A stretch of DNA of 64,000 nucleotides, taken from Actinomycetota bacterium (lineage in GTDB: Bacteria > Actinomycetota > Actinomycetes > Nanopelagicales > Nanopelagicaceae). Positions within the stretch are counted from its first letter, which is position 1. Each line of letters starts with the position of its first letter. The stretch lies in NCBI GenBank assembly GCA_014377015.1, contig JACMQL010000047.1:1-64000 (forward strand), read 5' to 3'. A model generated the notes under the pieces. That model ran no database searches. It was given only the letters and a program-made list of their open reading frames with translations, and was not told the DNA's origin. The position numbers and the translations under genes were made by a program. Positions 35,430-44,376 of the stretch are shown piece by piece.

Positions 35430-36308
35430 ATGATTAGAGCTTCCGTTTTTGATGAACGAGTCAATTTGCTGGGTGAAGGTCCGACCGCAACTGGGGTGGC
35501 GAACGAACAAATCTCGTGGGTCGACATTATGGGAAGAAAAGTGCGCTCGCGTAATTTTCTTACCGGAGAAATCATGGAGTACGCAACGCAAGAAGACGTC
35601 GGCTTCGCGATTCCGCGAGTTACCGGCGGTGCCATCCTGGGAGTTGTCTCAGGTCCAGTGTTGCGCGATGCGGACGGCTCGCTACACCAACTACCGTCAC
35701 GCGAAGATGCGGACGGATTTCCTGCGCGTCGTCCAATTCGATGGAACGACGGGAAAGTCTCCCCGCAAGGTGATCTATTTATGGGCACCATGCCTTACGA
35801 CTTTGCGGCCAATGGGGGAGCCTTTTATCAACTTCGTGGTGACGGCAAACATATCCGACGCCTCTTTGGCGACGTTACGGTCAGCAATGGGCTTGACTGG
35901 ACGGTCGATGGTTCACGAATGTTCTACATAGACACCGCCTTGGGCGGAGTGGACATATTTGATGTTGAAGGTCATGACATCAGAAATCGTAGAACTCTGA
36001 TCCATTTCCCGAAGGAGATGGGATCCCCAGACGGAATGAGCGTGGATGCCAATGACAATCTTTGGGTTGCCTTTTGGCTAGGCGCGGCGGTTCGCTGCTT
36101 TGACGGTCGGACGGGCATCCAAATTGAGGAAATCACCTGCCCCGCGCCCAGGATCACCTCGTGTGTCTTCGGCGGGGAAAAATTAGACCAGATATTTATC
36201 ACAAGTGCGCGTGAAGATACCGACCTGGCACAATATCCTGAGGCAGGAATGGTCTTTATGGCCAGTCCTGGCGTGGTCGGCCAGAAAACCACACATTTTC
36301 GAATTTGA
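35430..36308 (+). CDS. SMP-30/gluconolactonase-family lactonase
   Basis: The 292 residues form a six-bladed propeller with the metal ligands seen in LGEGPT (Glu), VSNGLDW (Asn) and SPDGMSVD (Asp). Such enzymes open sugar lactones to the acids used by dehydratases like the one upstream. CGGAGGGACC precedes the ATG. With the previous three genes it outlines lactone to acid to keto-deoxy-acid to semialdehyde. The sugar dehydrogenase and semialdehyde dehydrogenase are not in the window. Confidence 0.9.
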   Translation: MIRASVFDERVNLLGEGPTATGVANEQISWVDIMGRKVRSRNFLTGEIMEYATQEDVGFAIPRVTGGAILGVVSGPVLRDADGSLHQLPSREDADGFPARRPIRWNDGKVSPQGDLFMGTMPYDFAANGGAFYQLRGDGKHIRRLFGDVTVSNGLDWTVDGSRMFYIDTALGGVDIFDVEGHDIRNRRTLIHFPKEMGSPDGMSVDANDNLWVAFWLGAAVRCFDGRTGIQIEEITCPAPRITSCVFGGEKLDQIFITSAREDTDLAQYPEAGMVFMASPGVVGQKTTHFRI

Positions 36309-36368
36309 TTTTTAGGTTCGCCTTGGAGTCACCTAGGGATCCCACTTCTGGTGGGCGAAGGAGTTTTA

Positions 36369-38990
36369 GTGAAAATCACATCCTCATTTGGTAGTCGTCG
36401 GCGCCAAGTTGGTGCGCTGCTTGTTTCCCTAGCGTTACTGGCAATCTCCTTACCTTCGCAGGCTAGCGCCACTCCCTCGACCGTACATCTCACCATTCAC
36501 TATCAGCGCCCAGGTGAAGATTACAAAGGCTGGAACTTGTGGCTCTGGAAAAATGTTTCTGGGAGTTCAGGTGATGTCGATGTAAACGCCAACGGCACAG
36601 AATTCAACGGGGATGATGCTTTTGGAAAAGTGCTGAAATTAGACATTCCTGACATGGCAAATTTTGAAAGCGTGGGATTTATTGTTCGATTAAACGCATG
36701 GCAATCAAAGGATGTCGGCGACGATCGCTTCGTTACTAATTTTGATGCGAACGGAAATGCAACCATCTGGCTAATCCAGGGGGACAAGACTGTATATACA
36801 AGTGCCCCCACAAGTAACGCTTCAATTCGTTCGGCCAGCATCGACGGATTCCGTCTACTTACGGTAGAACTCAGCCAGAAGATGGCACTCACCGGTTCAG
36901 GAGCTGAAGGGTTTACTCTTTCCGACGGAAATAGTGTCACCTCCGTAAAAGCGCTCAACGGTACCTCGACTAGTGCAAGTCAAGTTCAACTTACTCTCGG
37001 TGCTGACGTCGTCCTTGGTAAGACCTACACGCTCTCGCATCCAACGTTTGGAAAAGTTGAAACAACCCCAGGCAAGATCATGAACTCCGATGGGTTCAAC
37101 ACTCGCTTTACGTACGCAGGCAACGATCTTGGGAACACATATTTCACGGATCGCACTGATTTTCGTCTTTGGGCACCAACTGCAACTGCAGTCAAGTTAG
37201 TGACTTATGCCAAGGCTGACACTTCTGCGAATGAAGGTATCACTACACCGATGCTCGCTGATCAGAACGGAACGTGGATAACCACTCAGAAAGTCAATGC
37301 CAACGGTCTCATTTATAACTACCGCGTCACGGTCGGTGGAGTTGAGCGTGAGGCAGTAGATCCCTATGTGCGTGCTACAACAATCAATGGCACGCGTGGC
37401 GTAGTCGTGGATCTGTCGAAGACCGATCCGCAGGGCTGGAGCAAGAAGAAACCTTCATTCAGCGGGAAAGGTACTGATGCCGTAATTTATGAATTGCATG
37501 TACGAGACTTGTCGATGGATGCATCAGGAAATTTCCCAGCCGCCCAGAAAGGAAAATATTCGGCACTTTCCAACATGACGGCCAAGACAAATGCCGGTGG
37601 TCTCGCTGGTGTTGCGGCGATAAAGGACCTTGGCGCAACTCATGTTGAGTTACTTCCAGTTTTTGATTACGCATCGGTCGATGAAGCTAATCCGACTTTT
37701 AACTGGGGGTATGACCCGCAGAACTACAATGTGCCAGAAGGCTCTTACTCATCAGATCCCAGGAACCCCACTGCACGTATCGTTGAACTGAAGAGCGCAA
37801 TTCAGTCTCTGCACGACAACAACTTACGTGTGATGATGGACGTGGTGTATAACCACGTATTTAGCGTTTCAAGTTTCAGTCAAGAAAATATAGTGCCCGG
37901 CTACTTTTTCCGAACCAATTCCGATGGCACTCTCACTAACGGCAGTGGAGTCGGAAACGATGTGGCCTCCGAGAGACCGATGGTGCGTAAATTTATCGTC
38001 GACTCAGTTAAGTACTGGGCGACCCAATATCGCCTCGATGGATTTCGCTTCGACTTGATGGGGCTAATTGACCTGACAACAATGCAGCAAATCCGCATGG
38101 AACTTACGAAGATCGATCCTTCCATATTGATTATCGGCGAGGGTTGGGACATGGGCACCTTGCCCGCTATAGAGAAATCAACCCAACAAAACATAGGCTC
38201 TTTGGTCGGCATTTCTGCCTTCAATGACCAACTTCGTGACGGTATAAAGGGCTCAGTCTTCGATGCTACTGATACCGGTTATGCCACGGGTAAGTTGACG
38301 CAGATCACAAGCACAAAAGCGGGCATTGTCGGCAATGTTTTCTATAGCCGGGACGTTTTGGGGAAGTGGATAACCACAGATCCCACCCAATCGGTTAACT
38401 ATGTTGAGTCACACGACAATTTAACTTTGTTTGACAAGTTGACCGCCAGCGTTCCTAATGCCCCAACCGCCAAAATAGATACACTCGATCGATTCGCAAC
38501 CTCGATAGCATTCCTAGCTCAAGGTGTGCCATTTATGCAGGCCGGTCAGGAGTTTTTGAGATCCAAAAATGGTGATTCCAATAGTTATCGCTCAAGTGAT
38601 GCCATCAATTCCCTCAAATGGGATTTGCGAGGTAAGAACATTGCAACAGTGAATTACTACAAGGGGCTGCTGGCTCTACGAAAGGCGCATCCGGCTTTTC
38701 GAATGTCGACGACTACTTCGATACAGAAGAACCTGACATTTCTCAAAGCCTCTAATGATGTTATCGCGTATTCACTCAATGGATCCGCCGTGAAAGACAG
38801 TTGGAAGTCAATCGTCGTGGTTCATAACCCTAACTCGACTTCCCAGAAAATCGCCCTACCATCGAAAGGTAATTGGAGCGTTGTGGTGAATGAGAAGAGC
38901 GCAGGAGTAAAAGTAATCAAGACTTTGAAAGCTACCTCGAAAATTACCGTTGCAGGATTGGCGACTACAGTTCTGCAAAGAGTTAAATAA
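36369..38990 (+). CDS. pulA: Secreted type I pullulanase
   Basis: Type I pullulanases hydrolyse alpha-1,6 links in pullulan and glycogen. The 873 residues have a signal peptide (ALLVSLALLAISLPSQASA), a PUD/CBM41-like domain (HYQRPGEDYKGWNLWLW), an N-terminal CBM48 and a GH13 barrel. Its regions are MDVVYNHV (about 490), GFRFDLMG (Asp nucleophile), IGEGWDM (Glu) and VESHDNLT, with FNWGYDPQNYNVPEGSY diagnostic. GTG 36369 follows GAAGGAG by five bases. No wall anchor is visible. It overlaps the convergent paralog C gene by eight bases. Confidence 0.94.
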   Translation: MKITSSFGSRRRQVGALLVSLALLAISLPSQASATPSTVHLTIHYQRPGEDYKGWNLWLWKNVSGSSGDVDVNANGTEFNGDDAFGKVLKLDIPDMANFESVGFIVRLNAWQSKDVGDDRFVTNFDANGNATIWLIQGDKTVYTSAPTSNASIRSASIDGFRLLTVELSQKMALTGSGAEGFTLSDGNSVTSVKALNGTSTSASQVQLTLGADVVLGKTYTLSHPTFGKVETTPGKIMNSDGFNTRFTYAGNDLGNTYFTDRTDFRLWAPTATAVKLVTYAKADTSANEGITTPMLADQNGTWITTQKVNANGLIYNYRVTVGGVEREAVDPYVRATTINGTRGVVVDLSKTDPQGWSKKKPSFSGKGTDAVIYELHVRDLSMDASGNFPAAQKGKYSALSNMTAKTNAGGLAGVAAIKDLGATHVELLPVFDYASVDEANPTFNWGYDPQNYNVPEGSYSSDPRNPTARIVELKSAIQSLHDNNLRVMMDVVYNHVFSVSSFSQENIVPGYFFRTNSDGTLTNGSGVGNDVASERPMVRKFIVDSVKYWATQYRLDGFRFDLMGLIDLTTMQQIRMELTKIDPSILIIGEGWDMGTLPAIEKSTQQNIGSLVGISAFNDQLRDGIKGSVFDATDTGYATGKLTQITSTKAGIVGNVFYSRDVLGKWITTDPTQSVNYVESHDNLTLFDKLTASVPNAPTAKIDTLDRFATSIAFLAQGVPFMQAGQEFLRSKNGDSNSYRSSDAINSLKWDLRGKNIATVNYYKGLLALRKAHPAFRMSTTTSIQKNLTFLKASNDVIAYSLNGSAVKDSWKSIVVVHNPNSTSQKIALPSKGNWSVVVNEKSAGVKVIKTLKATSKITVAGLATTVLQRVK

Positions 38991-39609
38991 TGAGTGTCAG
39001 CCGGTCGTTTATCGCTAGTTCTAAAGCTGTGCCGGTGCGCGAGTCGAAGAGTTCGACCTGTACATCTTTGCCCTTGAATGCTGTATAGACATTCTGGGGT
39101 AAATCCTTGTAATAAAGAATCTGATTTCCATTGACGTTGGTGAAAGAGATGGAGTCTGGCTCTTTGGCCGCTTCACGGAAAAGATGGAAGCTGTTATTAG
39201 TTTTGTAGGTAGAGACGACGCGATAGTTTGATCCCAGATCTTCAAGACCGTGGCCCTTAGGCAGATATCGTATGGAGATGCGATCATTTTCAGATGCGTC
39301 GAGGACGTACTTGGCATTCGCTACTGGGCCAACCCAATAAGCTTCTAGGCCCTTTAGTTTGACAATTTGTTTTAGTTCGCCAAGAGTCAAAGCGTAGAGC
39401 CCATGAGTCATCAAGTATTGATCGACGTCGCGTATAGGAGTCCTTCCCTGCAAATCTTCGGTGCTAAGGGGAATGAGAGTAACTAAGAGGGCGAAGATAA
39501 ATACCGCTGCGCGTAAGGCAGAGCCGTGGCTATAACTTCTCGTCACGCGGGCAACAAGACCAGAGTTACCCTGGCTCGGAATATCGCCTGCAACTCCATC
39601 CTTGCTCAT
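38983..39609 (-). CDS. Membrane-anchored protein of unknown function, paralog C
   Basis: Third member of the family at 12942 and 13852, 24 kb away on the other strand. The 208 residues have a cytoplasmic N-terminus of about 30 residues, one membrane helix (AAVFIFALLVTLIPL) and an outer domain with ELKQIVKLKGLEAYWVGP, AKYVL, ISIRYLPKGHGL, ISFTNVNG and VQVELFDSR. It is the most diverged copy: DG becomes NG, and FDP becomes FDS. ATG 39609 follows GGAGATGATT. Function is unknown. Confidence 0.78.
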   Translation of the reverse strand: MSKDGVAGDIPSQGNSGLVARVTRSYSHGSALRAAVFIFALLVTLIPLSTEDLQGRTPIRDVDQYLMTHGLYALTLGELKQIVKLKGLEAYWVGPVANAKYVLDASENDRISIRYLPKGHGLEDLGSNYRVVSTYKTNNSFHLFREAAKEPDSISFTNVNGNQILYYKDLPQNVYTAFKGKDVQVELFDSRTGTALELAINDRLTLII

Positions 39610-39809
39610 AATCATCTCCAATTCGCTATCTATTATCAGTCGTGGAGCACCTCTCCGCTACTATTTTTTGTGATTTAGTAAACTGTGACCGAAGCTAGGA
39701 TTACGGCGCTGGCTTGTTTCGAATAGGCACAAATTTCTGGTCCGGGAGCCCTCGACGTGCTAGGCATGCTTGAGAGATGTGGCTAAGGTAGAGAGAAGGG
39801 GGAGAGAAC

Positions 39810-40244
39810 ATGAAACATATAAAGATACTTGGATTAGCTCTTCTGGTGATCTTCGCGGGCACCGTTTTTTCCGTACCAGCAAGTAACGCCGCCTCGCTGC
39901 CTTCCAAATGCGTCGGCGTAAAGACGCAAGTTCGGGCTTTCGAAAAGATGGAGAAGCCTCTATCAGTGAAATATGGACCAGTAAACGGGAAATGGTCCTG
40001 GTATTTTGCCACAGATAATTCCGATTTCTACATTGACCTACAGAAGACAATCGTCGACCTGCAAGTGAAGATGTTCAGTTTTGATAAGGCAAATATTGAA
40101 TGTTTCACGCCTACGCAAAAGGAATACATCACCTCCAGTCTGAAGATCTGGAAAGATTTGCAATCAGAAATGAAGGTCCGGCCCAGTTGGCTGGCGGGAT
40201 TCTCATTCGTCGCCATAGTGTGGGACTCTATTTACAGTAAGTGA
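39810..40244 (+). CDS. Small secreted protein of unknown function
   Basis: The 144 residues start with a clear signal peptide (ILGLALLVIFAGTVFSVPASNAAS) and leave a mature part of about 117 residues with two cysteines (SKCVGVK, NIECFTP) that could form a disulfide. I recognise no domain. AAGGGGGAGAG precedes the ATG. It is divergent from paralog C across 200 bases that hold no other gene I can see, and the FAD/Fe-S dehydrogenase follows. Confidence 0.7.
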   Translation: MKHIKILGLALLVIFAGTVFSVPASNAASLPSKCVGVKTQVRAFEKMEKPLSVKYGPVNGKWSWYFATDNSDFYIDLQKTIVDLQVKMFSFDKANIECFTPTQKEYITSSLKIWKDLQSEMKVRPSWLAGFSFVAIVWDSIYSK

Positions 40245-40318
40245 TAGTAAGTGAGTGGTGCAGGCTGTGCGATAAGAAATGAACCACTGGCTGTTCAACG
40301 GAGAGGATTTTTAGGTTC

Positions 40319-43105
40319 ATGACGAATAGGGCTCTGGTCGGAGCGCTAGAGGCGGCTGTGCCCGGTGGAGTGTTTGCTCATATCTTCGACCGCACATCTA
40401 TGGCTAGTGATGCGTCGCATTATGCGCTAATTCCTGAAGTAGTTGTGCGGCCGAAACACGCTGGCCATGTAGGTCAACTCTTTCGGGTGAGCCACGAGAT
40501 GAACATCGCACTGACGTTCCGTTCGGGTGGCACGAGCCTAAGTGGGCAGGGCGTTTCATCTGGCTTGCTCGTTGACGTGCGCAGACATTTCAAAGAAATT
40601 GAAGTACTCAATGATGGAGCCCGAATTCGACTGCAACCAGGTTCAACTGTCAAGCAGGCAAATCTTGCACTGATGAAATACGGCCACAAACTAGGACCTG
40701 ATCCTGCAAGTGAGATCGCATGCACGATAGGCGGAGTGGTCGCTAATAACTCGAGTGGGATGGCTTGCGGAACTAAATTCAACACCTATGCAACTTTGGA
40801 CTCGATGATATTTGTTTTGCCAAGTGGCACGGTTGTGGACACTCGACGCCCAGATGCTGATGATGAGTTGCGGAGCAAAGAGCCAGAATTGTATGAAGGT
40901 CTCGCTGGATTGCAGAAGCGTATTCATGCAACTAGTGAATCGGTGGAGAAGATTCGCCAGATGTATGCGATTAAGAACACCATGGGTTATTCGCTCAATT
41001 CTTTTGTAGATTACAAACGACCCGTCGACATTCTTCAACACCTGATTGTGGGGAGTGAAGGAACGCTGGCTTTTATTGCAGAAGTCACCTTCAACACTGT
41101 CCCGCTATTGCAGAAACAGGCTACTGGGTTGCTAATTTTTGAGACCTTGGAGGCAGCTACCGACTCGTTGTTGGCTCTAAAGGAGTCGCGGGCTAACGTG
41201 ATCGAACTTCTTGACGCCTCGTCCCTGCGAGTGGCGCAGCGGGAGCACATGGCGGATTCAGTTTTGGTCCATCACACATTCGTCGATCATGCGGCCTTGT
41301 TGGTTGAGTATCAAGCAGCGAGCGTAGCTGAACTTGAGTCCTTAATGGAGAGTGGTCAGAGAACTTTCGCGAAATTGCCCATTGCACCAACAGTTTTGAC
41401 ACAGGAACTCAAGACTCGCAACGAACTTTGGAAAGCACGTAAAGGTCTCTATGCGGCAGTTGCGGGCAACCGTCCATCCGGCACGACTGCGATATTGGAA
41501 GATATTGCGGTGCCAAGTTGGGCACTGCATGAGACGACAAAAGAGTTAGCGGAGTTGTTGCGCAAGCATAAATATTTCGACAGTGTGATTTTCGGTCATG
41601 CCAAAGACGGGAATCTGCATTTCTTGCTGAATGAGCGATTCGACATACCAGAGATGTTAGAGCGTTATCGCAATTTCACTGAGGAGATGGTGACACTTGT
41701 ACTTTCCAATAATGGCTCACTTAAGGCTGAGCATGGCACGGGTCGCATCATGGCGCCTTACGTGCGCAGGCAATTCGGAGACGAACTCTACGAAGTCATG
41801 GTCGAGATCAAGCGACTTTGTGATCCGCGTAACGTCTTGAACCCTGGAGTGCTTATCAATTCCGATCCGGAGATTTATGTGCAAGATTTGAAAACGAGCC
41901 CAACGATTGACGTAGAAGTCGATAGGTGCGTTGAGTGCGGATACTGTGAGCCGGTCTGCCCGAGTCGCGATTTGACTCTTACCCCGCGCCAGCGAATCGT
42001 GATTAGACGTGCTATCTCCGAAGCCGAGTCGGCGGGTGATGACGCACTCGTGAAAGACCTGTCTGGCAGATTCGACTATGACGTAGTCCAAACTTGTGCG
42101 GCCGACAGCATGTGCGCGGTCAACTGCCCCGTTCATATTGATACAGGAGCTTTGGTAAAGCGATTGCGCGCGGAAGAACATGGCGCAATTGCGAACAAAA
42201 TAGGTGCTATCACCGCTTCAAATTGGGCGCCAATCACCTCGCTTGTGGGTAAGACCTTGTCGCTGGCGCAGAAACTGCCTGCGACTCTGATCACTCCTCT
42301 GAATAAAGTGGCAAGAAACGTGATGGGTGCTGATGCTGTGCCACTGTGGAACAAATTCTTGCCTGGTGGAGGAGTTCGACGGGAGGCGATCATCAATCCT
42401 GCTGCTGACGTTATCTTCTTCCCTTCGTGTCTCAACACAATGTTTGCAAGTTCCGACGAGGGTCTTGGAGCGCAAGGAGCGTTTCTATCTTTGTGCAAAC
42501 GCGCTGGAATCGCAGTCGCTGTTCCAGAAAATATTTCAGAACTGTGTTGCGGGACTCCGTGGATATCCAAGGGGCTGACAGCGGGTTACGAGACGATGGG
42601 AAAGCGCACCGCTTCTGCCTTAGCAAAGTTGGCCGTTGATCAGAAACTTCCAGTCGTCTGCGATTCAACCTCTTGTACCTATGGATTGAACGAACTGAAG
42701 ATGACTGGTACTGCTGACCTCAAATTCGAAGACGCGTTGGAATACGTAGCCACACATGTTTTACCCAAATTGAAAATTTTTAAGAAGCTCGAATCTATAA
42801 CTTTGCATCCAACTTGCTCTGGCATGCAACTCGGACTTAATGAAGCAATGGCAAAGATTGCAAGTGCGGTCGCTGACACGGTAGTGACGCCCGAGAATTG
42901 GGCTTGCTGCGGATACGCGGGCGATCGCGGCATGTTGCATCCCGAACTCACTGCCTCCGCCACAAAATTTGAATCTCAAGAAGTGCGTGCGAACAAAACT
43001 TCCAAGTATGCGTCTTCTAATCGTCCGTGCGAAATCGCAATGTCGAATGCGACAGGCGAGACTTACGTTCATCTTTTGGAAGTCTTGGAGGAAGTTACGC
43101 GCTAG
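40319..43105 (+). CDS. FAD- and Fe-S-containing 2-hydroxyacid dehydrogenase (D-lactate dehydrogenase/YdiJ-like)
   Basis: The 928 residues fuse three parts. A PCMH-type FAD domain includes FRSGGTSLSGQGVSSGLLVD, EIACTIGGVVANNSSGMACG and GSEGTLAFIAEV. An FAD-oxidase C domain has FGHAKDGNLHFLL and KAEHGTGRIMAP. A ferredoxin part has CVECGYCEPVC near residue 537 and CAADSMCAVNC near 592, and CCG segments occur near 743 and 863. Such proteins oxidise D-lactate, D-2-hydroxyglutarate or similar acids to quinone. Beside sugar-acid genes it may oxidise a catabolic hydroxyacid; the substrate is unproven. Confidence 0.88.
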   Translation: MTNRALVGALEAAVPGGVFAHIFDRTSMASDASHYALIPEVVVRPKHAGHVGQLFRVSHEMNIALTFRSGGTSLSGQGVSSGLLVDVRRHFKEIEVLNDGARIRLQPGSTVKQANLALMKYGHKLGPDPASEIACTIGGVVANNSSGMACGTKFNTYATLDSMIFVLPSGTVVDTRRPDADDELRSKEPELYEGLAGLQKRIHATSESVEKIRQMYAIKNTMGYSLNSFVDYKRPVDILQHLIVGSEGTLAFIAEVTFNTVPLLQKQATGLLIFETLEAATDSLLALKESRANVIELLDASSLRVAQREHMADSVLVHHTFVDHAALLVEYQAASVAELESLMESGQRTFAKLPIAPTVLTQELKTRNELWKARKGLYAAVAGNRPSGTTAILEDIAVPSWALHETTKELAELLRKHKYFDSVIFGHAKDGNLHFLLNERFDIPEMLERYRNFTEEMVTLVLSNNGSLKAEHGTGRIMAPYVRRQFGDELYEVMVEIKRLCDPRNVLNPGVLINSDPEIYVQDLKTSPTIDVEVDRCVECGYCEPVCPSRDLTLTPRQRIVIRRAISEAESAGDDALVKDLSGRFDYDVVQTCAADSMCAVNCPVHIDTGALVKRLRAEEHGAIANKIGAITASNWAPITSLVGKTLSLAQKLPATLITPLNKVARNVMGADAVPLWNKFLPGGGVRREAIINPAADVIFFPSCLNTMFASSDEGLGAQGAFLSLCKRAGIAVAVPENISELCCGTPWISKGLTAGYETMGKRTASALAKLAVDQKLPVVCDSTSCTYGLNELKMTGTADLKFEDALEYVATHVLPKLKIFKKLESITLHPTCSGMQLGLNEAMAKIASAVADTVVTPENWACCGYAGDRGMLHPELTASATKFESQEVRANKTSKYASSNRPCEIAMSNATGETYVHLLEVLEEVTR

Positions 43106-43111
43106 AAGTTG

Positions 43112-43124
43112 TAAGGTTTCATTT
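43112..43124 (+). promoter_or_regulatory. -10-like box before the MR/MLE dehydratase
   Basis: TAAGGT lies seven bases before the ATG, with no Shine-Dalgarno sequence. It begins six bases after the stop of the FAD/Fe-S gene, so the dehydratase may have its own leaderless transcript. Confidence 0.35.
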
Positions 43125-44288
43125 ATGAAAATCACGAAAATCACTACGACAATTGTCAATGCCAAAATGCGCAATTGGGTAATTGTGCGAATTTACACTG
43201 ATGTACCAGGCTTAATTGGCATTGGTGAGGCAACCGTCGAATTTCAATCGCAAGCAGTTGTAGGTGCGGTAGAGGATATTGCACCGCTCATTATCGGTAA
43301 GGATCCGCGCGACATTGAGCGAAATTGGCAAATCCTTTATCGACACCCGTTCTTTAAGGGCGGCGTGGTGACGATGTCGGCAATCAGTGGAATTGATCAG
43401 GCGATGTGGGACATCACAGCGAAGGATCAAGGAGTGCCGCTCTACCGAGTTCTGGGCGGCTTGGCGCGTGATCGAGTACGAATGTATGACCATCTCGGCG
43501 GCGGCAATTCCGATGCGGTCTACAATTCTGATTCGGAAGCCGAGTTCCAGGAGAAGATGCGACAGAGCATCGCGGAAGGATTTACCGCAGTAAAAATTTT
43601 GGCCGTTCCGCATACAGAGCCTTTAGGTAGCAATGATTCACTTCGCCATGCCGAGTCGTTGATGGCAACGGCGCGCGAAGCCGCTGGGCCGGACGTTGAC
43701 ATCATGATTGATTTTCACGGACGCACGACGGCGGCAATGGCGATTCAATACGGGAAAGTCTTGGAGCCATTTAACCCGTTCTTCCTCGAAGAAGTGGTGC
43801 AACCTGATCAGATAGAGGCGTTCAAGCAGGCGCGTTCGGGAATCAATGTGCCACTTGCCGCTGGAGAGCGACTTCTATCGCGATTTGAATTTTTGCCGAT
43901 GTTGCAAGCTGGAATCATCGATGTCGCCCAACCGGATGTTTGTCATGCGGGAGGAATTACGGAAGTGCGGAAAATTGCCGCACTCTGTGACACGTTCGGG
44001 GTTGTGATGGCGCCGCATAATCCGCTCGGTCCAATTGCAACGATGGTAAATGTCCATTTGGGGCTGACGATGCCGAACTTTCTGATTCAAGAAGTGATGC
44101 GCGCAGATGTTCCGTGGCGCAACGAAGTCTTTCAAGGCGTCCCGGATATCAACGACGGATTTATTTACCCGCCTACCGCACCAGGAATCGGCGTCGACAT
44201 GGACGAGATTGGTGCGGCATCGCATCCTTACGTGCCGGTGACCTCAACGCAGTGGTTTCACCGAGATGGGTCTGTTGCAGACTGGTAG
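43125..44288 (+). CDS. Enolase-superfamily acid-sugar dehydratase (D-galactonate dehydratase-like)
   Basis: The 387 residues belong to the mandelate racemase/muconate lactonizing superfamily. Metal ligands and bases appear as IDFHGR (Asp, His), FLEEVV (Glu), AAGERL (Glu) and APHNPLGP (His), the DgoD/ManD pattern, with YDHLGGGN earlier. These enzymes dehydrate sugar acids to 2-keto-3-deoxy acids. The track start lies far inside the previous gene; ATG 43125 matches the family N-terminus. Lying directly before iclR, it is probably part of that regulon. Confidence 0.88.
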   Translation: MKITKITTTIVNAKMRNWVIVRIYTDVPGLIGIGEATVEFQSQAVVGAVEDIAPLIIGKDPRDIERNWQILYRHPFFKGGVVTMSAISGIDQAMWDITAKDQGVPLYRVLGGLARDRVRMYDHLGGGNSDAVYNSDSEAEFQEKMRQSIAEGFTAVKILAVPHTEPLGSNDSLRHAESLMATAREAAGPDVDIMIDFHGRTTAAMAIQYGKVLEPFNPFFLEEVVQPDQIEAFKQARSGINVPLAAGERLLSRFEFLPMLQAGIIDVAQPDVCHAGGITEVRKIAALCDTFGVVMAPHNPLGPIATMVNVHLGLTMPNFLIQEVMRADVPWRNEVFQGVPDINDGFIYPPTAPGIGVDMDEIGAASHPYVPVTSTQWFHRDGSVADW

Positions 44289-44305
44289 AAATTGTTAGGA
44301 TGAAA

Positions 44306-44326
44306 TTGCCGAACCGTGTTCGGCAA
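44306..44326. promoter_or_regulatory. Perfect 9-3-9 palindrome before iclR (operator O1)
   Basis: TTGCCGAAC, spacer cgt and GTTCGGCAA form a perfect inverted repeat 51 bases before the iclR GTG. IclR regulators often bind palindromes of this size near their own genes. A degenerate copy lies before the ABC importer operon. Autoregulation by the adjacent IclR is the simplest reading. Confidence 0.7.
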
Positions 44327-44376
44327 CGCCGAGCATCGCGACAACCCGCGAGTCGGCATGAAGGGTAGGCACTGTC

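Noticed and set aside
36341-36355. CCCAC-ttctg-GTGGG hairpin just before the pullulanase ribosome site
   Set aside because: A five-pair stem without T-run or homology is weak evidence for either a terminator or a translational switch.
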